Of a DNA stretch of 64,000 nt, positions 44,452 through 53,420 are shown piece after piece (position 1 is the first letter of the stretch; the number at the start of each line of letters is the position of its first letter). Both the position numbers and the translations under genes were made by a program. Source of the DNA: JBMYTN01 sp049604415 (GTDB lineage Bacteria; Pseudomonadota; Alphaproteobacteria; Rhodospirillales; Rhodospirillaceae); NCBI GenBank assembly GCA_049604415.1, contig JBMYTN010000010.1, positions 48,925-112,924 of the forward strand, given 5' to 3'. Below the pieces are notes generated by a model that made no database searches, was not told the DNA's origin, and saw only the letters and a program-made list of their open reading frames with translations.

Positions 44452-45404
44452 GGTTCACTCCGCACAGTTGGCTGCGTTGAGGGCGGGTCTGGTTGGCGTC
44501 CAGCGCCGAAATTGGGGCCGTCTTCTGGCTCGGGTGCTTCTGCAGGCGCTTCGAAAACCGGGTCGGGCGGGTCAGGTGGGGCGGGCTGTGGAGCCGGGGT
44601 GGATGGTTTCCGGCGGGGTGGGGTCTCCTCACGGCGCGATTGGTACCGGGCCATCATCGCGCCCAATTGGGCATACCCCATCACCGTGATCATGGGGAAT
44701 AAGCTGGCCAAGGCGATCAAACCAAAGCCATCAATCAACGGGCTGCGGCCAGGGATATTGGTGGCCAGCCCCAGCCCCAAGGCGGTAACCAGCGGGACCG
44801 TGACGGTGGAAGTTGTCACGCCCCCCGAATCATAAGCAAGAGGTATTATCGTTTTGGGCGCAAAAGCCGTCTGGATAATCACCACAACATATCCAGCGAT
44901 AATAAACCAGGGCAAAGGCGTTCCGGTGACAATCCGGTAGGTGCCCAGCGAGACGCCAATGGCGACCCCCAGCGCCACAGCCGCCCGCAGCCCCCAGGCT
45001 TTGATGGCGCCACCGGAGACCTCTTCGACCTTGATGGCCACGGCAATCAGGGCCGGTTCGGCCACGGTGGTGGAAAACCCGACCATGGCGGCGAAGATAT
45101 AGACCCAGGCATAGGCGGTCCAATCAATCGAACCGTCGGGTCCAATGGCATCTTCGCCAATGAAGGAGGGGGCGGTGAGCTGGGCGGCCATAGTCTCCCC
45201 AAGGGGGAACAGGGCCAGATCCAGCCCGACCAGGAACAGATCCAGACCGATCACCACATAGACAAAGCCCAACACCATCCGCCGCAGGTTGGGGATGCGT
45301 TGGCGCAGCACCAGGGTTTGGAACAGCATCAGCACCAACAGGATTGGCGCGACGTCCAGAACCGTGCTCCACAGGGTATCGATGACCGCGATCATCACCT
45401 GCAT
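44448..45404 (-). CDS. DUF1538 membrane protein with Pro-rich C-terminal tail
   Basis: 318 residues. Seven or so membrane segments; the family's shared motifs are FSTTVAEPALIAVA, AYDSGGVTTSTVTVPLVTALG and SPLIDGFGLIALASL. Residues about 250-318 are a Pro/Glu/Arg-rich tail not found in the paralogue upstream. It is the second of two DUF1538 genes; the ATGA overlap couples it to the PII-like gene. The conserved Asp-Ser-Gly-Gly segment suggests an ion or small-solute pore, but transport has not been shown as far as I know. Confidence 0.88.
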   Translation of the reverse strand: MQVMIAVIDTLWSTVLDVAPILLVLMLFQTLVLRQRIPNLRRMVLGFVYVVIGLDLFLVGLDLALFPLGETMAAQLTAPSFIGEDAIGPDGSIDWTAYAWVYIFAAMVGFSTTVAEPALIAVAIKVEEVSGGAIKAWGLRAAVALGVAIGVSLGTYRIVTGTPLPWFIIAGYVVVIIQTAFAPKTIIPLAYDSGGVTTSTVTVPLVTALGLGLATNIPGRSPLIDGFGLIALASLFPMITVMGYAQLGAMMARYQSRREETPPRRKPSTPAPQPAPPDPPDPVFEAPAEAPEPEDGPNFGAGRQPDPPSTQPTVRSEP

Positions 45405-45458
45405 ATCTGCCCCATACCCCCCGTTTTATCGGCGCGACGGTTGGTCCGTCGCCGAAAC

Positions 45459-46193
45459 TCAGTAGGTCATGCCGTAGAGCATGACAAAGATCATCGGTGT
45501 CAAACTGGCCAGGGCGATCAAGCCGAAGCCATCAATCAAGGGATTGCGCCCGCCAATCGAGGACGCCAAACCCACCCCCAGTGCGGTGACCAAGGGCACC
45601 GTGATGGTCGAGGTGGTGACCCCGCCGGAGTCATAGGCCACCCCAACGATTTCTTTGGGCGCGATGGTGGTCAGCGCTACGACGATTACATAGCCGCCAA
45701 TGATGAAAAACTGCACCGGCCAGCCTTTGAGGATCCGAAACACCCCAAGCAGGATGGCAATGCCTACCGACAGGGCGACGGTGTAGCGCAGCCCCAGCGC
45801 ATAGGTTTCCTGTTCTTCCGGATCATCGGCGATTAGCCCGGCTTGGGACGCGGCCTCGGCGGCTTCGGCGGCCACTGCGATCAGGGCCGGTTCGGCCACA
45901 GTGGTGCCAAAGCCCAGCGCAAAGGCAAACAGGAACAACCAGGATAGCGAGCCTTTGCTGGCAAAGGCTTTGGCCATGGACTCACCCAAAGGGAACAACC
46001 CCATTTCCAGGCCTTGGATGAACAGGGCCAGCCCGAGCAGGACCAGAAGCAGGCCAACGGCCACCGAGCCGATATTGGGCAGCGGTTGTTGCAGCACGAC
46101 GGTTTGGAAAAAGGCGATGACCAGGATGATCGGGGCAAGGTCCCGCAATGCGCCCAGCAGCAATCCAAGAAATGAGCGCAGGAAGACGGGCAT
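45459..46193 (-). CDS. DUF1538 membrane protein
   Basis: 244 residues, paralogue of the next gene. Conserved motifs FGTTVAEPALIAVA, AYDSGGVTTSTITVPLVTALG and NPLIDGFGLIALASL line up one to one with it. About seven membrane segments. It is the first gene of the DUF1538-DUF1538-PII-CBS-exchanger unit and lies 54 bp upstream of the second. The pair may form a two-subunit channel. Confidence 0.88.
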   Translation of the reverse strand: MPVFLRSFLGLLLGALRDLAPIILVIAFFQTVVLQQPLPNIGSVAVGLLLVLLGLALFIQGLEMGLFPLGESMAKAFASKGSLSWLFLFAFALGFGTTVAEPALIAVAAEAAEAASQAGLIADDPEEQETYALGLRYTVALSVGIAILLGVFRILKGWPVQFFIIGGYVIVVALTTIAPKEIVGVAYDSGGVTTSTITVPLVTALGVGLASSIGGRNPLIDGFGLIALASLTPMIFVMLYGMTY

Positions 46194-46299
46194 CGCGGTC
46201 TCGATGGTTATGTCGATGGGAGACCAGCCGGATCGGGTGCAGCCTCTGCGCGCACCATGACGGGCTCATGCCACCAGGTCAAGACCAACCCCGGATTTG

Positions 46300-47373
46300 C
46301 TAAGGTTTTGGATCCTCAGGCTGATTTGCCCCAAAGTCTTTCAATTTTTCCGGCGGTTGCGGGGCGGTTTTGCCCGGTGGGGTCTCCCGGATCAAATAGG
46401 GGTCGATGCCGAGCACCCGGTTTCGCGTGTCCGAGATCAGTTCCAGAATCAGACCGAATCCCAACAGGGCCACCGACAGCGAGCCCGCCGTCAGGGAAAG
46501 ATAAAAGAACGGGCGGCTGGTCAAGGCGGCCTGTTCGCCGCCAATGATCCGCTCCACCCCCAACCAAAACAGGGTCAGCAAGGCAATGCTCATAACGCCC
46601 AGACTGATCCGGCCAAACAGATAAATCGGGCGGGCTTTGAACGAGGCCTGGAACCAGAGCATGACGATGTCAAAGAACACATCAATGGTACGGGACAGGC
46701 CATATTTGCTGGTCCCGGCAAAACGCATATCAGCTTTGACATCGATTTCCTGGATCGCGCCGCCCATCAGATGCACCAGTGCGGGCAGCAATCGATGTTG
46801 CCCGGCGCGCAAATGCAATTGGCGGGCGACGCTGCCACGCAACAGCTTGAAACCGCCCATGTCTTGCGCTGTGCAGCCTGTGGAGCGGCGCAAAAACCAA
46901 TTGGCGATCTTGCTGGGCAGCAGGCGGATCAGGCCGGATTCCGGACGCTCCGTCCGCCGTCCGGACACCAAGTCCCAATTGCCCGCCCGGGCCTCGGCGA
47001 CCAGGCGCGGGATATCTTCTGGGCGGTTTTGCAAATCCGCATCCATCACCACCACCCAGGTTCCTCGACAGGCCTGAAAACCCGCCGAGATTCCCGCCCA
47101 TTGTCCGGTATTGCGGGCCAAATAGAGTGATTTCCAGCGACTGTCCTCGGCAGCAAAGCGGGCCAGCAGGGCATTGCTGCCATCGGTGGACCCATCACTG
47201 ATGGCGACGATTTCAAAGGGTGTGTTCATGCTCTCCAACGCCGCGATGGTCCGGCGCCGGTATTCTTCCAAACAGTCCTCTTCATTGAAGACCGGGACGA
47301 CCACGGACACGTCCAGGTCTTCCTCTTGGGAGGGGGCAAGCCGAAGCGGCGCTGAAGAGGGCGGAGTGGTCAT
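46300..47373 (-). CDS. GT2-family glycosyltransferase with C-terminal membrane pair (ArnC/DPM1-like)
   Basis: 357 residues from the ATG at 47373; an in-frame start 12 codons upstream is less likely. GT-A domain: VSVVVPVFNEEDCLEEY, the metal-binding VVMDADLQNRPEDI and a later acceptor region. Two membrane segments in the last third (ISLGVMSIALLTLFWLG and AGSLSVALLGFGLILEL) are those of polyprenyl-phosphate glycosyltransferases such as ArnC. It would make a lipid-phosphate sugar for the PMT-like transferase encoded next to it. Confidence 0.88.
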   Translation of the reverse strand: MTTPPSSAPLRLAPSQEEDLDVSVVVPVFNEEDCLEEYRRRTIAALESMNTPFEIVAISDGSTDGSNALLARFAAEDSRWKSLYLARNTGQWAGISAGFQACRGTWVVVMDADLQNRPEDIPRLVAEARAGNWDLVSGRRTERPESGLIRLLPSKIANWFLRRSTGCTAQDMGGFKLLRGSVARQLHLRAGQHRLLPALVHLMGGAIQEIDVKADMRFAGTSKYGLSRTIDVFFDIVMLWFQASFKARPIYLFGRISLGVMSIALLTLFWLGVERIIGGEQAALTSRPFFYLSLTAGSLSVALLGFGLILELISDTRNRVLGIDPYLIRETPPGKTAPQPPEKLKDFGANQPEDPKP

Positions 47374-47495
47374 GAACGCGTTCGCTTTGCGCTGAGAGCC
47401 AAAGTTCAAGGATCGAGTGCAGTTGGCATAGCGTCTCGGGCAGCCCGGGGCAACTGCTGAGGCTTGATTACCGCATTGTCACGGCCAAGCCCGGC

Positions 47496-49247
47496 TTAGC
47501 GGCAGGTGCCCAACCCACCAGGCACCAGCAAAAAGGCCAGCGGGACCGCGTGACTTTCCGGGTGGTCTGACAGCGGCAGCAGGGCGGCTTCGAACCGGGC
47601 GCCCGCAGACATGGGATCGGCAATGCTCGCCCCGGAACGCTCCAGGGCTTCGCGCCAAACCCGCCCCAAATCGGGCTGCGCGCCTTCGGCGGCAGCTCTG
47701 GCTTCGATACTGGGCAGCAGGATCAGGCAGGCCCGGTCCTGATCCGCAGAGGGCGACAATAAAGCTGGCGGCAAAGGTGGCGTATAATGTCGGAAGGCCG
47801 GATCGGTGGAGATCAGGCGGCTGTCGGGGAAGAACCGCAACAAATTGGCTCCCCAATCCAGACTGCCATCCAGAATGGTGCCCGCTTCGAAGCCGGTCTC
47901 GCGCACCAGATCGGCGGCGGCAGCGCTGGGCAGCAGGGTCAGGCAGCGCCCACAATCTTGGGGCTCGCGCTGGGTGAGGGTATATCCCGCCGCCAGGGGC
48001 AGCAGCGGGGCTAGGATGGCCAGAATGACCAGAGTGATCCGGGAGCGCCGAACCGAAGGCGATTGCGCCCGGGCCCGCAGCAAGGCCCAAAGCGGCAGCA
48101 GCACCGAGACGGGGATCAAATAATGATGGCGCAACCGGTCGCCGCCAATGGCCAAGGTCAGGATCAGCGCCAAGGCCGGCATGGCCAGCAAAATGATGCT
48201 GAGGAACCGGGCCCAGCCTTCCGCTTTGGCTGCGGGTGTCTCGTCGAGAGGAGCCTTGGCCCATAGGGACCGGGGCAGCATGCCGCGCGGATGCAGGCTG
48301 CTGGGATGCAAGGCTAGGATTGGGATCAGGGCGGGCAGGGCGGCAAACACCGGATCGACGAAACTGTCTGAGAGCAATTCGAGGGATCGCAAGGCCAAAG
48401 ACAGGCTGGCCCCACTATCGGCGATGGCCCGGGCATGATCGGCAACCTCGGCCAGCGCAGCCCCCCGGTTCAAGTAATGGCCTGCCGCGACAGCGCCAGC
48501 GACCAGCAGGGTTACCAGGAGTTTTGGGCTGGCCAATCGCCGCCGCACCGGTGCATGAAGCAAACAGGCCAGCAACAGCGCCAAGCCAAACAGAGCAAAG
48601 GTGTATTTGGTCAGGGTTCCCAGGCCCAGCGCCAAGCCGACCAAGGTGTAGCGGCCTATGGTCGGGCGGTCAGTAACCCGCACAACGGCGTGCAGGCAAA
48701 ACGCGATGGTTGCCAGCAGGGCGATGCTGTGGGTGAAGTTAAAAACGCTCTCAAAGCCCAGCGGTGGGATCGCCAGCGCGGCCAAGGGGGCCCCAACCGC
48801 CCAGATCATCCGCCCCGGCTGCGGCTTGGCGAGGCGGGCGCCGCGCACATCCCGATCCTCGGTACACATCCGCCGACAGGCCGCCCCAAGAAACGCCAAG
48901 GTCAGGCCAATCAAAATCGCTTTGATCGCTGAGGAAAGCCATAAGGGGGGGGCGCTGAGGGCTTGGCCGGGTAAAGCCAAATCGATGAGCGATCCAAATC
49001 CCAGCACCAGCCATTCAAACAGCGGCGGCTGTTCGGGGTCATAGGCCCAGGCCCAATGCTGGCTGTGGAAAATCGCTTCCAATTCATCCCGGGGCAGGCC
49101 GGTAAACATCATGACCGCGAATAGGATAAAGGCCAAGGCATAGCCGCCACCCAAGACCCATTCCGGATGGCGGCGCCAGAAGGCTGGCGGGGTCGGTTTC
49201 TGATCCTGGTCTTGAACGGGCGCAAAAGGCGCTGACGGGGAGGACAC
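47496..49247 (-). CDS. PMT/ArnT-like membrane glycosyltransferase (GT-C)
   Basis: 583 residues, about eleven membrane segments in the first 420. A short periplasmic loop after helix 1 has RDELEAIFHSQHWAWAYDPEQPPL, matching the DE...DxPPL pattern of the GT39/GT83 family in which the Asp-Glu pair is catalytic. Uses polyprenyl-phosphate sugars and acts in the periplasm. The neighbouring GT2 could supply the donor. C-terminal part is soluble and has a Pro-rich segment. Confidence 0.8.
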   Translation of the reverse strand: MSSPSAPFAPVQDQDQKPTPPAFWRRHPEWVLGGGYALAFILFAVMMFTGLPRDELEAIFHSQHWAWAYDPEQPPLFEWLVLGFGSLIDLALPGQALSAPPLWLSSAIKAILIGLTLAFLGAACRRMCTEDRDVRGARLAKPQPGRMIWAVGAPLAALAIPPLGFESVFNFTHSIALLATIAFCLHAVVRVTDRPTIGRYTLVGLALGLGTLTKYTFALFGLALLLACLLHAPVRRRLASPKLLVTLLVAGAVAAGHYLNRGAALAEVADHARAIADSGASLSLALRSLELLSDSFVDPVFAALPALIPILALHPSSLHPRGMLPRSLWAKAPLDETPAAKAEGWARFLSIILLAMPALALILTLAIGGDRLRHHYLIPVSVLLPLWALLRARAQSPSVRRSRITLVILAILAPLLPLAAGYTLTQREPQDCGRCLTLLPSAAAADLVRETGFEAGTILDGSLDWGANLLRFFPDSRLISTDPAFRHYTPPLPPALLSPSADQDRACLILLPSIEARAAAEGAQPDLGRVWREALERSGASIADPMSAGARFEAALLPLSDHPESHAVPLAFLLVPGGLGTCR

Positions 49248-49345
49248 GGTCGCTGATCAATCCGTTGCCAAGCCCTGACAAGGTCTTGGACATATTGTTT
49301 TTATGGATGTCGAGCCCTTCTACTCCGGCAATGGAGCGCGGTCAA

Positions 49346-50443
49346 TCAGCCCCGCTTGAACAGTTTCAGCAGACCGCCCATGACCCGGGTTTCCAAATCC
49401 AGCCGACCGATGCGCCGCAAAAAACGCCGCAGCATTGTCCGGCCCCGGCCAAAGGGGCTTGGCGGGTCTCCTGGCCGCGCGCCAGCAACGCGGACCATGC
49501 GCCGATGGCTTTCTTCGGACAGCGGGGCGAAGCGGTCCCACTCCAAGAACGCCTCTTCATAGAGGGTGTTGAACAGCAAGCTGGCCTCGGCCCATTCCGG
49601 TCGGCAGGAAACGGGGGTTTCGATCATCGGGTTGGTGTTGATCTCAAAGACCTGTGGGCGGGTTTGTTCTGGATCGTCTTGGGTGAAGGCATAATCGACC
49701 CGGCCATAGCTGATCCCGGCGGCCTCAAAAATTGGAGCCAGAAGCGCCGAATGCGGGTTGTTCTTCACAAATTCAAATTCGGCCTTGGCATAGTCGACAC
49801 TGACAAAGTCCGCCTCGTAGCCCTTATTGACCCAATTGTGGGAGACGTCATAGGTCACCGAAAACAGCCGATCACCTAAGCGGAACACGCTGTATTTTTC
49901 GTGATAGCCCGCTGTGTTGCGGACATCGACATATTCGGTCACCGCAATAGCGGATTTTTCCAAGCCCGTGGGCGGGGCGCTTAGGGCCGCGATCTCGGCC
50001 ATCAAAGCCGATTTGTCGCGCAGCAATCCTCCTCGAGCGCCCTCATGGTCTTCCGCCCCGCGCACAAACATCGGCGGATCAAGCTGGTCTGGCAGATCCT
50101 CCGGCAAGGTTTCGGCGGAGAAAATCCGGAAGCTGTTGATCCCCATGCCATGCAATTTGGTCAGCAGGTCAATCCGCCCCAGGCTGGTCAAGGGATCATT
50201 GAGCACCCTTAGACCCGGCAGGGCCTTTCGCAATTGCTCGAGCCGGTCATGCAGGGCTTGGCGGGTGTCCGGATCCGCCCGCTCCAAATCCGCCATCACA
50301 TAATTGCCCACCGGCAGCTCCGGCCAATGCAGAAACTCGTCCTGCGATAACAGGGCGATCTGGCCATTGAGCACCGAGCCCTTGCGCTCGAGCAATTCAC
50401 GTAGGGTGTATTGATGGTCGGCGGTACAGACGAAAACAATCAT
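49346..50443 (-). CDS. ATP-grasp-like protein in a glycan cluster
   Basis: 365 residues. VFEINTNPMI is the metal/ATP-binding end of an ATP-grasp fold, and SYGRVDYAF supplies the upstream Asp. The N-terminal half has HDRLEQLRKALPGLRVLNDP, a pre-ATP-grasp type segment. The canonical glycine-rich loop is not obvious. ATP-grasp enzymes join a carboxylate to an amine, so an amino-acid or peptide substituent on the glycan is possible. It follows the flippase by 3 bp. Function unproven. Confidence 0.6.
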   Translation of the reverse strand: MIVFVCTADHQYTLRELLERKGSVLNGQIALLSQDEFLHWPELPVGNYVMADLERADPDTRQALHDRLEQLRKALPGLRVLNDPLTSLGRIDLLTKLHGMGINSFRIFSAETLPEDLPDQLDPPMFVRGAEDHEGARGGLLRDKSALMAEIAALSAPPTGLEKSAIAVTEYVDVRNTAGYHEKYSVFRLGDRLFSVTYDVSHNWVNKGYEADFVSVDYAKAEFEFVKNNPHSALLAPIFEAAGISYGRVDYAFTQDDPEQTRPQVFEINTNPMIETPVSCRPEWAEASLLFNTLYEEAFLEWDRFAPLSEESHRRMVRVAGARPGDPPSPFGRGRTMLRRFLRRIGRLDLETRVMGGLLKLFKRG

Positions 50444-50446
50444 CCT

Positions 50447-51925
50447 TTAAGGCTCCTGGGCGGCAGGACGGGCGCGGAACAAGGCGAGCAAGCTGGTCAC
50501 CCGGCTGCGGGCGATCAAGGCGGTTAAGCCGAGGAACAGAACCGCGCCGCCCAGCACTTGAAGCATAAGCACCAGGATCCGGGAAAGGGCTGTTTCCGGT
50601 GCCAGCACCGAACCGAGCAGCAGAACCAGCGCAGCCATGGCCACCGCGCCGGGCAGCAGGGGGCTAAGGGTTTTGATCAGAGATAGGGGCGAGACTTTGA
50701 GGATCCTGCTGAGCGGGTGATGGATATAGAGGGTCTCCATCGCTTCCTGACACAGCTTTGCCACCCCGACCAGCAGGGCTCCCTCGGGCCCAATCAGCAG
50801 CAGGGCGAGGACCAAAGCGATCAGCCCAAGGATACTGGAGATCAAGCCGAAGACGGGACGGCCCAAGGCTGTCAGACCGGTGTGGACCATGCCCATGGGC
50901 GTGCCCAGCGCGGCGGCCAGCGCCAGGGCCTGAGCGATGGGAATGGCGGGCTCCCAGCCCGGCCCGGCGGCCAAGGGCAGCAGGATCGGCATCACCGCAG
51001 CCAAGCCGACAAAGGCGGGCAGGGTCAGGATCGAGGTATCCCGGATGGCTCCGACCACCGCTTGTCCGAGTTTTTCCGCATCGCTTTGCGCCCGGGCGAA
51101 GAAGGAGAAGGCAATATTGTGCCCCATAGCACCGACAGCGCCGCGCAGGGGTTCCACCAGCCGCATGGCCATGTTGAGCCAGCCCAAAACAGTCAGGCCA
51201 AACAAAGCGTTCACCATGAAATGGAACAGGGCGATGATCAGGTTTTCCACCAGCCGGTCCGCCAGATGCAAACCGGCGAACGCAGCCAGTTCCCGCAGAC
51301 GCTCCAAGGAAAGCCGCAAGGGCACGGCGCAGCGCATGCCCAGGATCAGGATTAGGCAGAGCACGGTCGGGGCGACCACGCGCAAGGCCACCAGGCTCCA
51401 CAGCCCGGCTCCCAGCCAAGCCAATCCCAAGGCGCAGGCGACCCCGGCGATATGGCCAAACAGATTGGCCCCTGCGATCAGGGAGAAGGCCTGATAGCGT
51501 CGGGCCAGGGCGGTGAACACCGCTTGAGGTCCCATGGGCAGCAGCAAAAGGGCCGCCGCAGGCAACACGCTTTCCAGGGCCGGGGCGTCGGCAAAGCGGG
51601 CAATCGGACCGCTCAAGGCCCAGAGCAGGAGGATGGCCAGCACCGCCACCCCCAGGGAGGCGGTCAGAACCGAAGACAGATGGGCGCGGCGCAAGACTTT
51701 GCGCTGGGCCAGGGCGTCTTCAAAGGGGATGCCAACAAAGTTTTGCACAATGCCGACGACGGTGAAGGCTAGGGCCACAAGGCCGAAGCTTTCCGGGGCC
51801 AGCATGCGGGCCAGCACCAGGGTGGCCAGCAGCTGTAAGCCCAGCCGCCCCGCAGCATCGACGCTGGACGCCCCGACCCAGCGCAGGATTTTGTGCCGAA
51901 TGGCCGTGCGGGATCCGCTGCTCAC
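50447..51925 (-). CDS. Oligosaccharide flippase (Wzx-type, MOP superfamily)
   Basis: 492 residues with twelve to fourteen membrane segments. The first (GRLGLQLLATLVLARMLAPESFG) matches the start of the polysaccharide transport/MurJ-like group, with AFTVVGIVQNFVGIPFEDAL after it. It would move polyprenyl-linked repeat units across the inner membrane. The start overlaps the stop of the downstream-strand GT2 gene (ATGA), so they are co-transcribed. Confidence 0.88.
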   Translation of the reverse strand: MSSGSRTAIRHKILRWVGASSVDAAGRLGLQLLATLVLARMLAPESFGLVALAFTVVGIVQNFVGIPFEDALAQRKVLRRAHLSSVLTASLGVAVLAILLLWALSGPIARFADAPALESVLPAAALLLLPMGPQAVFTALARRYQAFSLIAGANLFGHIAGVACALGLAWLGAGLWSLVALRVVAPTVLCLILILGMRCAVPLRLSLERLRELAAFAGLHLADRLVENLIIALFHFMVNALFGLTVLGWLNMAMRLVEPLRGAVGAMGHNIAFSFFARAQSDAEKLGQAVVGAIRDTSILTLPAFVGLAAVMPILLPLAAGPGWEPAIPIAQALALAAALGTPMGMVHTGLTALGRPVFGLISSILGLIALVLALLLIGPEGALLVGVAKLCQEAMETLYIHHPLSRILKVSPLSLIKTLSPLLPGAVAMAALVLLLGSVLAPETALSRILVLMLQVLGGAVLFLGLTALIARSRVTSLLALFRARPAAQEP

Positions 51926-53178
51926 CGTGCTGGCGCGTCCGGTCGCTCAGGCAAAGATTTTTCCTGGTCGGTTTCCGGTCGCAAGGCGTGGATTTCAAAA
52001 TCCGTATCAAAGCCCGGTCCCGCCGGTGCCACCAGTTTTTTACGGGATTTGGTCGTGGGGCCGCTTGGGGCCAAATCGGTCAACTGGCCATAATGGGCTT
52101 CCGGGTCCTCGACCGCCTCATGGGGGGCCATTTCCCCGGCCATCAACAGCGGGGCGATGAATTGGTGATGGTCCAATTGGCCGAGCTTCCGTGGTGCCGG
52201 GGGCAGGGTGTTGACCTGCATTTTGCCTGCATAGCGGCGCACCCAGGACAACAGCTTTTCCGCTGTCTTTTCCCCAAACAAAATCCGGGTCGCATTGGCC
52301 AGGGGCACGCGCAAGGGCTCGCCGCCATCCCAGCCCTGCACCAGGGTGATCAACCCTTTCAGGGGCCGACCGGCCCGGCCCCAACGCAAAGCCTGGTCCC
52401 GGCGCAAGAAGCCTTTGCGGGCGGCCTGGCTCCAACTGTCCTTGCGTTGGTCAAACCATGCCAGGGACGCGATGGCCCCCTTGCGGCCTTGGGTGATCCG
52501 GGTTTCCCGGGGGCTGGAATCCATAATGACCAGTTGGGCGGCATCGGTCAGCAAGGGGATCCCGGCGGCCTCCAGGCTCATGACAAAGTCCGTATCCTGA
52601 TGCACCGGCAAATCCTTCTTAAAAGGAAAGCGCCGGGCCAAATCCGTCGGCAGCATCAAGGTGCTGGTCTGGAGCAACCCGCCCCGGACGTAAAGATAGT
52701 CTGCGAGCGGTTCTTTGCTCTCGGGCATCGGTTGCTGGAAGCCATAGACCTGACCATCGCGCAAAAAGCACAGCCCGGTGGAGGCCAACCAATCCGGCGA
52801 TCCTCCGCCCTTTTGATGGGCCTCGGCCAGGGCGATTTGCTTTTCCAGCTTTTCCGGAAGCCAATAGTCATCGGAATCCAAAAAGGCGATCAAGGATCCG
52901 CGTGCGGCCATGATGCCCTGATTGCGGCAGCGCGCCGCCCCGATGGGCACGGAATTGCGCAGCATCAGGCCACCATGGGCACTGACCACCGCTTCCAAGG
53001 GCGTCACATCTTCGCTGGAGGCGTCATCGATGACGATGACCTCGGTCTGTTTGACGGTTTGGGCATAGACCGAGAGCACCGCGCGCATGGCCAAGACCCG
53101 GCGGTTTCGGTTCGGGATGATCACTGTGACCAGCGGTGCATCCTCGGTGGGCATACTGGCGGCATTGTGCCCGCCCAT
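51922..53178 (-). CDS. GT2-family glycosyltransferase with disordered tail
   Basis: 418 residues. GT-A domain with LVTVIIPNRNRRVLAMRAVLS, VIVIDDASSEDV and the metal-binding AFLDSDDYWLPEKL. The last 90 residues (LAPSGPTTKSRKK..., Pro/Glu rich) look disordered. It is the first gene of the second glycan unit and its stop overlaps the flippase start (ATGA). Donor unknown. Confidence 0.88.
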   Translation of the reverse strand: MGGHNAASMPTEDAPLVTVIIPNRNRRVLAMRAVLSVYAQTVKQTEVIVIDDASSEDVTPLEAVVSAHGGLMLRNSVPIGAARCRNQGIMAARGSLIAFLDSDDYWLPEKLEKQIALAEAHQKGGGSPDWLASTGLCFLRDGQVYGFQQPMPESKEPLADYLYVRGGLLQTSTLMLPTDLARRFPFKKDLPVHQDTDFVMSLEAAGIPLLTDAAQLVIMDSSPRETRITQGRKGAIASLAWFDQRKDSWSQAARKGFLRRDQALRWGRAGRPLKGLITLVQGWDGGEPLRVPLANATRILFGEKTAEKLLSWVRRYAGKMQVNTLPPAPRKLGQLDHHQFIAPLLMAGEMAPHEAVEDPEAHYGQLTDLAPSGPTTKSRKKLVAPAGPGFDTDFEIHALRPETDQEKSLPERPDAPAR

Positions 53179-53267
53179 GGGACCCCCTGCGGCGTGTTTT
53201 GGCTGTGATTGGCCGGAACAGACCCTTGAATTGATCGATACGGTATCGGATCAATCACGGAGCGTCT

Positions 53268-53368
53268 ATAGCATTTTGGCGGAGCCAAAATGCGGACCAA
53301 ACGGCAGGCGTTTGCGGAGCAAATGCCGAGAGTATCTTATAGCGTTTTGGCGCAGCCAAAACGCTATA
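53268..53368. repeat. Cluster of three REP-like palindromes
   Basis: 53271-53293: GCATTTTGGC-GGA-GCCAAAATGC. 53338-53368: a perfect 14-bp stem, TATAGCGTTTTGGC-GCA-GCCAAAACGCTATA. Between them is GGCGTTTGC-GGA-GCAAATGCC (one G-U pair). All have a 3-base GSA loop. They lie in the 242-bp gap between the GT2 and PAS-LuxR genes; the last could act as a weak terminator for both sides, but no T-run follows. Confidence 0.8.
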
Positions 53369-53420
53369 GTCGTTACTGCAGCCTAGGGGGAAAGTTTTTG
53401 TGGCGCTTGGTAGGACCGAA

